Shown: positions 1 to 8,514 of the stretch, one piece after another
Numbering within the stretch: position 1 is the first letter of the stretch
Layout: each line of letters starts with the position of its first letter
NCBI RefSeq assembly: GCF_000378825.1
Contig: NZ_KB900388.1
Coordinates: 929,947 to 993,946 of the forward strand
Length of the DNA: 64,000 bases
Direction: 5' to 3'
Origin: Salinispora vitiensis
Lineage (GTDB): Bacteria; Actinomycetota; Actinomycetes; Mycobacteriales; Micromonosporaceae
Notes under the pieces: model-generated
Seen by the model: only the letters and a program-made list of their open reading frames with translations
Told to the model about the DNA's origin: nothing
The model's database searches: none
Made by a program: the position numbers and the translations under genes

Positions 1-797
1 TCCCAGCCGACGTTGAACGTGGTGAGCAGCGCGCCGGTCAGTTCCCGGTTGGTCAGGGCAGTGCCCCCGCCGAGGTGGTACACCATTCCGGCCTGGCCGT
101 CCCGCTGCGCCAGCGCGATGCCGGTGCAGTGGTCCTCCACGTGTAGCCAGTCCCGGATGTCACCGCCGTCACCGTACAGCGGCAGGTTGTGCCCATCGAT
201 AAGGTTGGTGACGAAGCGCGGGATCAGCTTCTCGGGGTGCTGAAAAGGGCCGTAGTTGTTGGCGCCCCGGGTGATGACCACGTCCAGCCCGTGGGTGCGG
301 TGGTAGGAGAGGGCGAGCAGGTCGGCGGCGGCTTTGCTGGCCGAGTACGGGGAGCTGGGGTTCAGCGGCGCTGAGGGGGGCCACGAGCCCTGGTCGATGG
401 AGCCGTACACCTCGTCGGTGGAGACGTGGAGAAACCGTCCGGTCCGGTGCCGCAGGGCGGCGTCGAGGAGGACACCGGTGCCGCCCACGTTGGTGCTGAC
501 GAACGGGCTGGCGCTGTGGATGGAACGGTCCACGTGGGATTCGGCGGCGAAGTGGACGATGACATCGTGTCCGGCGACGGTGGCGTCCACCAGCTTCACG
601 TCGCGTACGTCGCCGCGGACGACGTGCAGGCGGGGGTCGTCCCAGACGGGGGCGAGGCTGCCTTCGGTTCCGGCGTACGTGAACGAGTCGAGCACGGTTA
701 CCCGGTCTGGCCGCGGAACCGGTTCGGTGTCGCGGAGTAGCCGGCGCACATACGCTGAACCGATGAAGCCGGCCCCGCCAGTGACGAGGATCCTCAC
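1..797 (-). CDS. rfbB: dTDP-glucose 4,6-dehydratase, C-terminus cut by window edge
   Basis: Converts dTDP-glucose to dTDP-4-keto-6-deoxyglucose, the entry step to dTDP-rhamnose and other deoxysugars; cytoplasmic NAD-dependent SDR-type enzyme. The visible 265 residues start with the Rossmann motif RILVTGGAGFIGS and include HFAAESHVDRSI and the STDEVYG active-site block followed by YSASKAA (catalytic Tyr-x3-Lys) and RGANNYGP, all typical of RmlB. The GTG start is preferred because a TACGGT hexamer ends seven bases upstream, a leaderless arrangement shared with many neighbours; an in-frame GTG three codons upstream is possible. It runs divergently from pafA. The last ~60 residues lie outside the window. 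Confidence 0.93.
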   Translation of the reverse strand, partial: MRILVTGGAGFIGSAYVRRLLRDTEPVPRPDRVTVLDSFTYAGTEGSLAPVWDDPRLHVVRGDVRDVKLVDATVAGHDVIVHFAAESHVDRSIHSASPFVSTNVGGTGVLLDAALRHRTGRFLHVSTDEVYGSIDQGSWPPSAPLNPSSPYSASKAAADLLALSYHRTHGLDVVITRGANNYGPFQHPEKLIPRFVTNLIDGHNLPLYGDGGDIRDWLHVEDHCTGIALAQRDGQAGMVYHLGGGTALTNRELTGALLTTFNVGW

Positions 798-804
798 GGC
801 TTGC

Positions 805-810
805 ACCGTA
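805..810 (-). promoter_or_regulatory. -10 box of leaderless rfbB start
   Basis: TACGGT read on the minus strand, seven bases before the GTG start; no ribosome-binding site is visible. Inferred leaderless promoter. Confidence 0.5.
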
Positions 811-900
811 CCCCGGGGTCGGGGCGGCGCGGGCCACAGTCGGCCCCGAGCCGGCGGGGACGGGTGTGGTGAGCACTGCCCAGATGTCGCCTTGTGCGGC

Positions 901-906
901 TAGTGT
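901..906 (+). promoter_or_regulatory. -10 box of leaderless pafA start
   Basis: TAGTGT six bases before the pafA ATG, with no Shine-Dalgarno sequence between them, so transcription would begin at or next to the start codon. Confidence 0.55.
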
Positions 907-912
907 CTCATC

Positions 913-2271
913 ATGGAGCGGCGAATCTTCGGCCTCGAGACCGAGTACGGCGTCACCTGCACCTATCGTGGGCAGCGCCGGTTGTCCCCCGACGAGGTCG
1001 CGCGGTACCTGTTCCGGCGGGTGGTGTCGTGGGGCCGGTCGAGCAATGTCTTCCTGCGCAACGGCGCCCGGCTGTACCTGGATGTCGGCTCGCATCCGGA
1101 GTACGCGACGCCGGAGTGCGACTCGGTGGCCGATCTGGTGGCGCACGACCGCGCGGGCGAGCGGATCCTGGAGGGACTGCTCGTCGACGCGGAGAAGCGG
1201 CTGCACGACGAGGGCATCGCGGGTGAGATCTACCTGTTCAAGAACAACACCGATTCGGCCGGGAACTCGTACGGGTGCCACGAGAACTTCCTCGTCTCCC
1301 GGCACGGCGAGTTCGGCCGGTTGGCGGATGTGTTGATCCCGTTCCTGGTCACCCGGCAGTTGATCTGTGGTGCGGGGAAGGTCCTCCAGACGCCGCGGGG
1401 GGCTGTCTACTGCCTGTCGCAGCGGGCCGAGCACATCTGGGAGGGGGTTTCGTCGGCGACCACCCGGAGCCGGCCGATCATCAACACCCGGGACGAGCCG
1501 CACGCGGACGCGGAGCGGTACCGCCGACTGCACGTGATCGTCGGCGATTCGAACATGAACGAGGTCACCACCCTGCTGAAGGTGGGCGCCGCGGACATCG
1601 TGCTCCGGATGATCGAGTCCGGGGTGGTGATACGGGACCTGACGCTGGAGAATCCGATCCGCGCGATCCGCGAGGTGTCGCACGACATCACCGGGCGGCG
1701 GAAGGTCCGGCTGGCTTCCGGGAAGGAGATCAGCGCGCTGGAGATCCAGCAGGAATATCTGGCGAAGGCCACGGAGTTTGTCGAGCGGCGCGGCGGCGAT
1801 CAGACAGCGAAGCGGGTGGTGGAGCTCTGGGGCCGGGTGCTGCGGGCGGTGGAGACCGGTGATCTGGAGCCGGTGGCCCGGGAGATCGACTGGGTGACCA
1901 AGCTACGTCTGATCGAGCGGTATCAACGCAAGCATGACCTGCCGTTGTCGCATCCGCGGGTGGCGCAGATGGATCTCGCCTACCACGACCTCCGTCGCGG
2001 CCGGGGCCTGTACGGCTTGCTGGAACGGCGGGGCCAGGTGGACCGGGCGGCGACCGATCCGGAGATCTTCGAGGCGAAGGAGACGCCGCCGCAGACCACC
2101 CGGGCGAGACTGCGGGGCGAGTTCATCCGGCACGCCCAGGAGAAGCGGCGGGACTTCACGGTTGACTGGGTGCACCTGAAGCTCAACGACCAGGCGCAGC
2201 GCACCGTGTTGTGCAAGGACCCCTTCCGGGCGTACGACGAGCGGGTGGAGCGGCTGATCGCCAGCATGTGA
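913..2271 (+). CDS. pafA: Pup-protein ligase PafA
   Basis: ATP-dependent ligase that joins the C-terminal glutamate of the ubiquitin-like protein Pup to substrate lysines, tagging proteins for the actinobacterial proteasome. The 452-residue product has the family length. The N-terminus carries FGLETEYGV (metal/ATP-binding glutamates) and [18 protein letters not shown], whose Asp57 matches the catalytic Asp of Paf[16 protein letters not shown] and NTRDEPHAD are further family blocks. The paralogue Dop differs around residues 40-80, so PafA rather than Dop is the call. It precedes pafB-pafC-tatA-tatC-helY, the same order as in Mycobacterium tuberculosis. The ATG is apparently leaderless. Confidence 0.97.
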   Translation: MERRIFGLETEYGVTCTYRGQRRLSPDEVARYLFRRVVSWGRSSNVFLRNGARLYLDVGSHPEYATPECDSVADLVAHDRAGERILEGLLVDAEKRLHDEGIAGEIYLFKNNTDSAGNSYGCHENFLVSRHGEFGRLADVLIPFLVTRQLICGAGKVLQTPRGAVYCLSQRAEHIWEGVSSATTRSRPIINTRDEPHADAERYRRLHVIVGDSNMNEVTTLLKVGAADIVLRMIESGVVIRDLTLENPIRAIREVSHDITGRRKVRLASGKEISALEIQQEYLAKATEFVERRGGDQTAKRVVELWGRVLRAVETGDLEPVAREIDWVTKLRLIERYQRKHDLPLSHPRVAQMDLAYHDLRRGRGLYGLLERRGQVDRAATDPEIFEAKETPPQTTRARLRGEFIRHAQEKRRDFTVDWVHLKLNDQAQRTVLCKDPFRAYDERVERLIASM

Positions 2272-2325
2272 GCGTGGCGGGCGCGGTGAGCCTGCCCGGC
2301 GGTTGCGGGGTAGGCTGGCCACGCC

Positions 2326-2511
2326 ATGATGCCAAGTCCTCCGGGCGGCTCCGGCTCCGAGAAGCAGAGCTGGACCGAGCGCCGCCGCCAGAAGATTCGT
2401 GCCGAGATCGAGCGAAACCGCCGCGGCGAGTACACGGTGCCCACCTGGGTGCTGGCGCTCGCCCTGGCCGCGATGGTGGCGGGTTTGGCCGCCCTGGTGA
2501 TGATGGCCTGA
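2326..2511 (+). CDS. Small membrane protein between pafA and the DUF3866 gene
   Basis: 61-residue protein with a charged N-terminal half (WTERRRQKIRAEIERNRRGEY) and a single C-terminal hydrophobic segment at about residues 41-60, so probably a tail-anchored membrane protein facing the cytoplasm. No function recognised. A TAGGCT hexamer lies nine bases upstream of the ATG, suggesting its own leaderless promoter; the second codon is also ATG. Codon third positions are strongly GC, which supports a real gene. Confidence 0.6.
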   Translation: MMPSPPGGSGSEKQSWTERRRQKIRAEIERNRRGEYTVPTWVLALALAAMVAGLAALVMMA

Positions 2512-2518
2512 GCGGCGG

Positions 2519-3604
2519 TCAGCGGGCGAGCCGCGCGGCGTACCGTCCGGCCGCCGCGGCGGCGAGGAAGTAAGCGTGGTCCGCATCCAGGCCGCGACCC
2601 ATCGTCGACAGCGCCACCGGGCTGGCCCGCAGCGCGGCGTCGAGGCCGGTCACCGGCACCCGGCGCACCTGGTGCCGGGCGGTGAGCGGGGCCAGAGCCG
2701 CCTCGACCGCTGCGGCCAGCGTCGGGTCGAGTTGGTCCGGCACGACCAACTCGGCGGGGGCCAGGGCTACCCGACCGTACGCGGTCAGGCTGTGGTGCGA
2801 GACGCCCTGGTGTCGGGGGCGGGGGTCCGCGGCGGAGATGCGGAGGGACCCGACCGGCCGCCCGCCCAGTGCGGCGATCGCGTTGACCGCCTCGCCGACC
2901 GCCACCCCGGAGAAACCCCAGCGGGTACCGGTACCGAGGTTGCCGGGCCCCTGGGCGACGACGGCCAGGTCGGCGTGGAGCACGTGCCGCGCGGCGAGTA
3001 GGCCGGAGTGCAGGGTGCTCGCCTCCAGGTCGCCGCCGAATGCCTGCCCCACACTGATCGTGCCGGCGAGGTGTCCGCGGAGCCCGGCCAGGGTGCGGGA
3101 GAACCAGGCCGGCAGCGCGCCCCCATCGGTGAGCAGGTACGCCACCCGTGCGTCGGGTGCGTCGGTGCGGATCCCGGCGAGTACCGCCGGGAGAGCGGAG
3201 TGCAGGTCGGCGGTGACCACGGGCAGGCCGCCCAGGTCGTCGGCGTCGGCCAGGGCCGCCCGGTGCGGGGACGCCTCCTCGTCAACGCCGAGCAGGATCG
3301 GCTGCAACGGGGTGTAGCGGGCTTTGACCAGGTGGCCCCCGGCCCGATTGTCCGCCGCTGCGGGCGGGTCCGGTGGCAGCCGGTCCGGCAGGGCCACGAC
3401 CAGGGCGTAGCCGCCGGTGCCGAGACCCATCAGCAGGGCGCCGACGTTGAGCAGCACCCGATCGCCGACGCGTGGTTGACCCACCAACTCGGGGTAGGCC
3501 AGCGCGCGCATCGTCGAGTCGTCGGGGAGGGTGACGGCCAACTCGACCGCGCCGTTCCATTCCCGTCGGATTTCCGTTACCGTTCCCGACCGCCATCGCA
3601 CCAT
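2519..3604 (-). CDS. DUF3866 family protein
   Basis: 361-residue protein matching the actinobacterial DUF3866 family as I recall it; biochemical role unknown. It begins MVRWRSGTVTEI, has a Gly-rich GLGTGGYALVVALP segment near residue 65 and the conserved AQGPGNLGTGT and HQGVSHHSLTAYGR blocks in the C-terminal half. The start was placed at ATG 3604 rather than further upstream because TAGCGT ends seven bases before it. It is divergent from pafB and convergent with the small membrane protein, with only seven bases between stops. Confidence 0.85.
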   Translation of the reverse strand: MVRWRSGTVTEIRREWNGAVELAVTLPDDSTMRALAYPELVGQPRVGDRVLLNVGALLMGLGTGGYALVVALPDRLPPDPPAAADNRAGGHLVKARYTPLQPILLGVDEEASPHRAALADADDLGGLPVVTADLHSALPAVLAGIRTDAPDARVAYLLTDGGALPAWFSRTLAGLRGHLAGTISVGQAFGGDLEASTLHSGLLAARHVLHADLAVVAQGPGNLGTGTRWGFSGVAVGEAVNAIAALGGRPVGSLRISAADPRPRHQGVSHHSLTAYGRVALAPAELVVPDQLDPTLAAAVEAALAPLTARHQVRRVPVTGLDAALRASPVALSTMGRGLDADHAYFLAAAAAGRYAARLAR

Positions 3605-3611
3605 GCGCGCG

Positions 3612-3617
3612 ACGCTA
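3612..3617 (-). promoter_or_regulatory. -10 box of leaderless DUF3866 gene
   Basis: TAGCGT on the minus strand, seven bases before ATG 3604. Confidence 0.5.
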
Positions 3618-3735
3618 GCGGTCGAGCCGGGTGGGCCCGGCGTCCGGGGTGCCCGGGGCCGCCGGACCGGTCCCGGTGACCGGCCGGGGCAAGACGCGCG
3701 GCGTGATAGGTACATTTGTTCGCAGCGTTGGCTGC

Positions 3736-3741
3736 TAGCGT
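3736..3741 (+). promoter_or_regulatory. -10 box of leaderless pafB start
   Basis: TAGCGT six bases before the pafB GTG; no ribosome site. An upstream AT-rich stretch around 3711-3721 may hold further promoter elements. Confidence 0.5.
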
Positions 3742-3747
3742 CATAGC

Positions 3748-4740
3748 GTGTCGCGGACCCGTACCGAACGCCTGGTCAACCTGGTGATCTGTCTTCTGTC
3801 CACGCGACGGTTCCTGACCGCCGTGCAGATCGCCGCGACCGTGCCCGGCTACCAGCATGATCCACACGACGTGCGGGACCACGAGGCGTTCCAACGTAAG
3901 TTTGAGCGGGACAAGGCCGAGCTGCGCGAGCTCGGTGTCCCGCTGGAGACCGGGACGGCCAGCGCCTTCGACCTCGAGCCGGGCTATCGCATCGCCCGCC
4001 GGCAGTATGCGTTGCCCGAGATCCCGCTCGAGCCGGACGAGGCCGCGGCGGTCGGCATCGCCGCCCGGCTGTGGCAGCACGCTGGGCTGGCCGCCGCCGC
4101 GTCGTCCGGGTTGGCGAAGCTACGCGCGGCCGGCGTTGACGTGGACCCACAGGCCACGCTCGGCCTGGAGCCGATGGTGACCGTCGATCCGGCCTTCGCG
4201 CCGCTGACCGCGGCGGCCCGGGACCGCCGCGAGGTGGCCTTCGACTACCGGGTGCCGGACCGGGACGAGCCGTCTGCCCGCCGACTGCAGCCGTGGGGGG
4301 TGGTCTGCTGGCGGGGCCGGTGGTATGTGGTGGGGCACGACCTGGATCGGGCCGCGGCCCGCTGTTTCCGCCTCTCCCGGGTGGTGGGGGCGGTTCGGAC
4401 GGTGGGCCAGTCGGGGGCGTACGAGCCGCCGGCCGAGGTGGACCTGATCAGCTACGTCGCCCGCTCGTCCGGTCCGGTGGAGCGCACCGGCCGCGCCCGG
4501 GTGCTCGTCGCGCCCAACCGGGCTGCCGGGCTGCGCCGGTGGGCGGTGGAGACGACCTCGGGCTCCACCGGTGACCAGCTCGTCCTGCCGTACGCGGATC
4601 CGGAGGCGCTCGCCGGTCAGCTCGTCGGCTACGGCCCGGACGTGCGGGTGCTCGATCCACCGGAGGTGCGGGAGGCGGTCATCCAGCGACTCAAGGAAAC
4701 CGCCGCGCGCCACGACGTCGTTGCGGGGAGTGCTCGATGA
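3748..4740 (+). CDS. pafB: WYL-domain regulator PafB
   Basis: Helix-turn-helix plus WYL-domain protein that, in mycobacteria, forms PafBC, the transcriptional activator of the RecA-independent DNA-damage response. The N-terminal ~70 residues form a winged HTH (RTERLVNLVICLLSTRRFLT), and residues ~180-260 form the WYL domain (RRLQPWGVVCWRGRWYVVGHD). Length 330 is normal. The stop overlaps the pafC start by four bases (ATGA), so the two are translationally coupled, fitting an obligate heterodimer. Confidence 0.95.
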   Translation: MSRTRTERLVNLVICLLSTRRFLTAVQIAATVPGYQHDPHDVRDHEAFQRKFERDKAELRELGVPLETGTASAFDLEPGYRIARRQYALPEIPLEPDEAAAVGIAARLWQHAGLAAAASSGLAKLRAAGVDVDPQATLGLEPMVTVDPAFAPLTAAARDRREVAFDYRVPDRDEPSARRLQPWGVVCWRGRWYVVGHDLDRAAARCFRLSRVVGAVRTVGQSGAYEPPAEVDLISYVARSSGPVERTGRARVLVAPNRAAGLRRWAVETTSGSTGDQLVLPYADPEALAGQLVGYGPDVRVLDPPEVREAVIQRLKETAARHDVVAGSAR

Positions 4741-5774
4741 CCGGGTCGGCCCGGCCCGGGTCCCGTACCTCCGCGGACCGGTTGGCCCGGCTGCTCAACC
4801 TGGTGCCCTTCCTGTTGGCCCGGCCCGGCATCGAGATCGCCGAGGCGGCGGGTGACCTGGGGGTGACCGAGCGGCAGCTGCGGGAGGATCTGGAGCTGCT
4901 CTGGGTGTGCGGGCTGCCGGGCTACGGCCCGGGGGATCTGATCGACATGGCCTTCGACGGCGACCGGGTGACGATCACCTACGACGCCGGTATTGATCGG
5001 CCGTTGCGGCTGACTCCCGACGAGGCCCTCGCGCTGGTCGTGGCGTTGCGCATGCTGGCGGAGACGCCGGGGGTGGCCAACCGGGAAGCGGTGGAGCGGG
5101 CTCTGGTCAAAATCGAAAATGCCGCGGGTGACCGGCTGGGCACCCCGGTCGCGGTACGGCTGCCGGCGGACAACCATCGGGTGGCGGAGCTGCGGGCGGC
5201 GGTGGAGAGCGGCCGGGCGTTGCGGATCACCTACTACTCGGTGGCCCGGGACGAGACGATCGAGCGGACCGTCGACCCCCTGCGAATGCTCGTCATCGGC
5301 GGTCAGGCGTACCTGGAGGCCTGGTGCCGCCGGGCGGAGGGGATGCGGATGTTCCGGGTCGACCGGATCGACGCGGTGACCCGGTCGGACGAGCCGGCGC
5401 GGGTGCCGGCGCAGGCGGTGCCGCACGACCTCAGCGGCGGTGCGTTCCGGCCCACGGCGGATCTGCCGCTGGTCACCCTGCGAATCGGTCGGAGCGAGCG
5501 GTGGATCACCGAGTACTACCCGTGTGAGCGGGTCGAGCCGGGTGACGGCGAGTGGCTGGTCTCGCTCCGGGTCACCGACCTGGGCTGGGCCCGCCGCTTC
5601 GTGTTGGGCCTGGGCCCGGAGGTCACCGTGGTGGCGCCGGCGGAGCTGGCCGCACAGGTGCATGCCGCGGCGACCGCGGCCCTTTCGGCGTACGCGACCC
5701 CGCCACCGGGCGCAGTGGCCGACCCGCCACCGGGCGCAGTGGCCGACGCGGCGGCCGCGGGGAAGGGCCAGTAG
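4737..5774 (+). CDS. pafC: WYL-domain regulator PafC
   Basis: Partner of PafB in the DNA-damage-response activator. 345 residues: N-terminal HTH (RLARLLNLVPFLLAR), central WYL domain (TVDPLRMLVIGGQAYLEAWCRRA) and a C-terminal WCX-like region. The extreme C-terminus has two copies of PPPGAVAD encoded by a perfect 24-base tandem repeat, so this tail has grown by duplication and is probably unstructured. Coupled to pafB by overlap. Confidence 0.94.
   Translation: MTGSARPGSRTSADRLARLLNLVPFLLARPGIEIAEAAGDLGVTERQLREDLELLWVCGLPGYGPGDLIDMAFDGDRVTITYDAGIDRPLRLTPDEALALVVALRMLAETPGVANREAVERALVKIENAAGDRLGTPVAVRLPADNHRVAELRAAVESGRALRITYYSVARDETIERTVDPLRMLVIGGQAYLEAWCRRAEGMRMFRVDRIDAVTRSDEPARVPAQAVPHDLSGGAFRPTADLPLVTLRIGRSERWITEYYPCERVEPGDGEWLVSLRVTDLGWARRFVLGLGPEVTVVAPAELAAQVHAAATAALSAYATPPPGAVADPPPGAVADAAAAGKGQ
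5697..5747 (+). repeat. 24-base tandem repeat inside the pafC tail
   Basis: Two consecutive copies of a 24-base unit (core cgccaccgggcgcagtggcc) add eight residues to PafC without shifting frame. Likely polymorphic between strains. Confidence 0.8.
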
Positions 5775-5784
5775 GCTGGGCGCC

Positions 5785-6033
5785 GTGGTGATGTGGATCG
5801 TGGTCGCGCTGGTGCTGCTCCCGTTCGTGCTGCTCGGGCTGGCCGTGCGTCCGGTGTTGACCCGGTTGCCTCGGCTGCGGCGGGCGGCGGTGGCGTTGCA
5901 ACGGCACGCGGATGAGGCCGCGGCGCTCCAGACGACCGCGGTGGCGCTGCAGGCACGGGCCGAGGGGCTGCAGGAACAGCTGACGACCGTCCAGCACCGG
6001 GCCGCCACGGTCCGGTCCCGCCACGGCAGGTAG
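5785..6033 (+). CDS. Small membrane-anchored coiled-coil protein
   Basis: 82 residues: one N-terminal membrane segment (MWIVVALVLLPFVLLGLAV) followed by a heptad-like basic/amphipathic helix rich in Ala, Leu, Gln and Glu. Function unknown. Start chosen at GTG 5785 because TAGGCT at 5772-5777, overlapping the pafC stop, ends seven bases upstream; ATG 5791 is an in-frame alternative. Lies between pafC and tatA. Confidence 0.6.
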   Translation: MVMWIVVALVLLPFVLLGLAVRPVLTRLPRLRRAAVALQRHADEAAALQTTAVALQARAEGLQEQLTTVQHRAATVRSRHGR

Positions 6034-6233
6034 CAACCGCGCCGCCCACGGTGGCCCGCGCTGCCCACGGTGGTCCGGGTCGGGACGAAGCAGCGTGCCG
6101 GGGACATCCACGGTTGGCCTAGACTTCACCCAGCCGGCATGGTCCCGTAGCACCCAGCGGGTGGCAACGCTGCCGGACGCACGTACGATGGCTGCGACAC
6201 CACCTGCCCGACACCGAGAGACCGGAGCTTCCC

Positions 6234-6539
6234 ATGGGTGCCCTAAGGCCGTGGCACATCGCCGTACTCGTGGTCGTGCTGATCCTGCTCTTCGGCGCGA
6301 AGCGGCTCCCCGACGCGGCCCGCTCGCTGGGCCGTTCGCTGCGGATCATCAAGGCCGAGACGAAGAGCCTGCACGACGACGACCGTGACCTGGCCGAGAA
6401 GGCCGACGCCCAGGCTGGCCACCAGCCCCTGCCGCCGCAGGTGCAGCAGGGGCAGCCGTACCCCCAGCAGCCGACCTATCCGGCCCCGCCGCAGCAGCAG
6501 CCGGTCGTTGACCCGGTGCAGCGCACCCGCGACAACTGA
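6234..6539 (+). CDS. tatA: Twin-arginine translocase subunit TatA
   Basis: Pore-forming subunit of the Tat system, which exports folded proteins bearing RR signal peptides. 101 residues: short N-terminal membrane helix at about 8-22, the hinge LFGAKRLPDAARSLG, an amphipathic helix, and a Pro/Gln-rich disordered tail (QPYPQQPTYPAPPQQQP). GGAG ribosome site six to ten bases before ATG. Directly followed by tatC. Confidence 0.96.
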   Translation: MGALRPWHIAVLVVVLILLFGAKRLPDAARSLGRSLRIIKAETKSLHDDDRDLAEKADAQAGHQPLPPQVQQGQPYPQQPTYPAPPQQQPVVDPVQRTRDN

Positions 6540-6557
6540 TCGAGGGGCCCGACCACC

Positions 6558-7508
6558 GTGGCCTTCGCCCTCCGTAAAGGCGGCCCGAGCAGTTTCCAAC
6601 GGGCCTCGGAAGGCTCGATGACGCTGGTCGAGCACGTCCGTGAGCTGCGTAACCGGCTGTTCAAGGCGTCGCTGGCGATCCTGATTGGCTTCGGCGTCGG
6701 CCTTTGGCTCGCCGGGCCGGTGCGCGGCGTCCTGCAGCGGCCCTACTGCGAGCTTCCCCAGGCGCAGACCACCGACGGCACCTGTGACTTCGTGCAGCTC
6801 GGTCCCGCCGACCTGTTCCTGCTCAACCTCAAGATCGGTCTGTGGGTGGGGCTGATCCTCGCCGCGCCGGTGTGGTTGTACCAGCTGTGGGCCTTCATCG
6901 CCCCCGGCCTGCACAAGCACGAACGGCGCTACGCGTACGCCTTCACCGCGCTCGCCGCGCCGCTGTTCGCCGCTGGCGCGGTGCTGGCGTACTTCGTGAC
7001 CTCCAAGGGCCTGGAGTTCCTGCTGCAGGTCTCCGGCCCCGAGATCAACACCACCCTCGACATCACCCGGTACATCTCGTTCGTCACCAACCTGATCCTG
7101 CTGTTCGGGGTGGCGTTCGAGTTCCCACTGATCGTGTTGATGCTCAACTTCGTCGGTGTGGCCAGCGCGAAGCGGTTGCTGGGCTGGTGGCGAGTGGCGG
7201 TGTTCGTGTTCTTCGCCTTCGCGGCGGTGGTCACGCCCACGCCCGACCCGTTCGGTATGACCGCGTTGGCGTTGTGCCTGTGTGCCCTCTACTTCGCGGC
7301 CGTCGGTGTCGCGTTCCTCAACGACAAGCGTCGGGGCCGGGGCAAGGAGACCTACGCCGACGTCGCCGACGACGAGGCGTCGCCGCTGGCGGAGGGGACT
7401 GACCCGGTCGAGGCGAGCGCCCCAGTTGGGGCGCCGGAGTCCGTCGCGGAGCCGGAGCCGGTCGCCAAGCCTACGCCGATCGAGCGCCGCTACGACGACA
7501 TGACATGA
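6558..7508 (+). CDS. tatC: Twin-arginine translocase subunit TatC
   Basis: Polytopic receptor of the Tat translocase. 316 residues; begins with the cytoplasmic N-terminus containing MTLVEHVRELRNRL, the conserved signal-binding region, followed by six membrane segments and the F/YxPxxPxxxGL-like block (VWLYQLWAFIAPGLHKHERRY). The C-terminal ~65 residues are an acidic Ala/Pro/Val-rich tail longer than in enterobacterial TatC but usual in actinomycetes. GTG start preceded by GAGG about ten bases away; 18 bases after tatA. Confidence 0.96.
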   Translation: MAFALRKGGPSSFQRASEGSMTLVEHVRELRNRLFKASLAILIGFGVGLWLAGPVRGVLQRPYCELPQAQTTDGTCDFVQLGPADLFLLNLKIGLWVGLILAAPVWLYQLWAFIAPGLHKHERRYAYAFTALAAPLFAAGAVLAYFVTSKGLEFLLQVSGPEINTTLDITRYISFVTNLILLFGVAFEFPLIVLMLNFVGVASAKRLLGWWRVAVFVFFAFAAVVTPTPDPFGMTALALCLCALYFAAVGVAFLNDKRRGRGKETYADVADDEASPLAEGTDPVEASAPVGAPESVAEPEPVAKPTPIERRYDDMT

Positions 7509-7573
7509 CCTGACGCTGGTGCCCCTGCCCGCCCGCGGCGTCGGGTGGGGGTGCGGCACCGGTCCCGTCCCGG

Positions 7574-7579
7574 TACGGT
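7574..7579 (+). promoter_or_regulatory. -10 box of leaderless lipid-kinase gene
   Basis: TACGGT seven bases before GTG 7587. Confidence 0.45.
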
Positions 7580-7586
7580 GCACGCC

Positions 7587-8507
7587 GTGACCGCAGTCGA
7601 TTTTTCCGGTACCGGTCGTCCAGTCGCTGTCCTGGCCAACCCGAGCGCCGGCCGGGGGCGCCATCGCGGGCTGCTGCCCACTGTGGTGCACCGACTGGCG
7701 GCCGGCGGTCATCCGGTGCGGGTGCTCGCGGCGGGGACTCCGGCGGAGGCTCAGGCGGCCTGTCGCGCGGCGGTCGCAGACGGCGCGGTAGCGCTGGTCG
7801 CGGTCGGCGGTGACGGGACCGCGCACCTGGCGCTACAGGCGGTGGCGGGCACTGCGGTGCCGTTCGGGGTGGTGCCGGCGGGGACCGGGAACGACTTCGC
7901 CGGCGACACCGGCTTCCCGGCCGACCCCCTCGCCGCAGCGGACGTGATCGCCGCCGCGCTACGGCACGGCCGCTCCCATCCGATCGACCTGGCTCGTACC
8001 ACTGCGGCCGATGGCACGCAGCGGTGGTACGGGGCGGTGCTCGCCGCCGGCATCGACGCGATCATCAACGAGCGGGCCAACCGGATGCGGTGGCCCCGTG
8101 GCCCGCGCCGCTATGACCTGGCGATCCTGGTGGAGCTGGCCCGGCTGCGGCCCCGCCGTTACACGTTGCGCCTCGATGGGGTGACCCACGAGCTGGACGC
8201 CGTGCTGGTGGCGATCGGCAACTGCGCCCGCTACGGCGGTGGGATGCGGATCTGCCCCGCCGCCGACCCGACCGACGGGCTGCTCGACGTCGTGGTCGGC
8301 GGGCGGTTCAACCGGCGTACGCTGCTGCGGATCAAACGCCGCATCTACCCGGGGACGCACGTTGACCACCCGCTGGTGCGCAGCTTCCGGGCCCGGACGG
8401 TGGAGGTGGCCGCCGCGGGCATCACCGGTTACGCCGACGGGGAGCCGGTGGCCGAACTGCCGGTGACGGTCACCGCGGCCCCGGCGGCGGTACGGCTGCT
8501 GCGCTGA
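7587..8507 (+). CDS. Diacylglycerol/sphingosine kinase family lipid kinase
   Basis: Phosphorylates a lipid alcohol such as diacylglycerol, at the membrane face. 306 residues; the catalytic domain has VLANPSAGRG near the N-terminus, the nucleotide-binding VAVGGDGTAHLALQ motif and PFGVVPAGTGNDFAGDTG, all typical of the YegS/DgkB/BmrU family. The C-terminal beta domain includes DGLLDVVVGG and GYADGEPV. GTG 7587 chosen on the leaderless -10 box; GTG 7578 is in frame. Convergent with the HAD gene, seven bases apart. Confidence 0.9.
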   Translation: MTAVDFSGTGRPVAVLANPSAGRGRHRGLLPTVVHRLAAGGHPVRVLAAGTPAEAQAACRAAVADGAVALVAVGGDGTAHLALQAVAGTAVPFGVVPAGTGNDFAGDTGFPADPLAAADVIAAALRHGRSHPIDLARTTAADGTQRWYGAVLAAGIDAIINERANRMRWPRGPRRYDLAILVELARLRPRRYTLRLDGVTHELDAVLVAIGNCARYGGGMRICPAADPTDGLLDVVVGGRFNRRTLLRIKRRIYPGTHVDHPLVRSFRARTVEVAAAGITGYADGEPVAELPVTVTAAPAAVRLLR

Positions 8508-8514
8508 TCGCCGG

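Noticed and set aside
169..1683. Long minus-strand frame across rfbB and pafA
   Set aside because: It runs antisense to pafA and out of frame with rfbB; both real genes have clear motifs.
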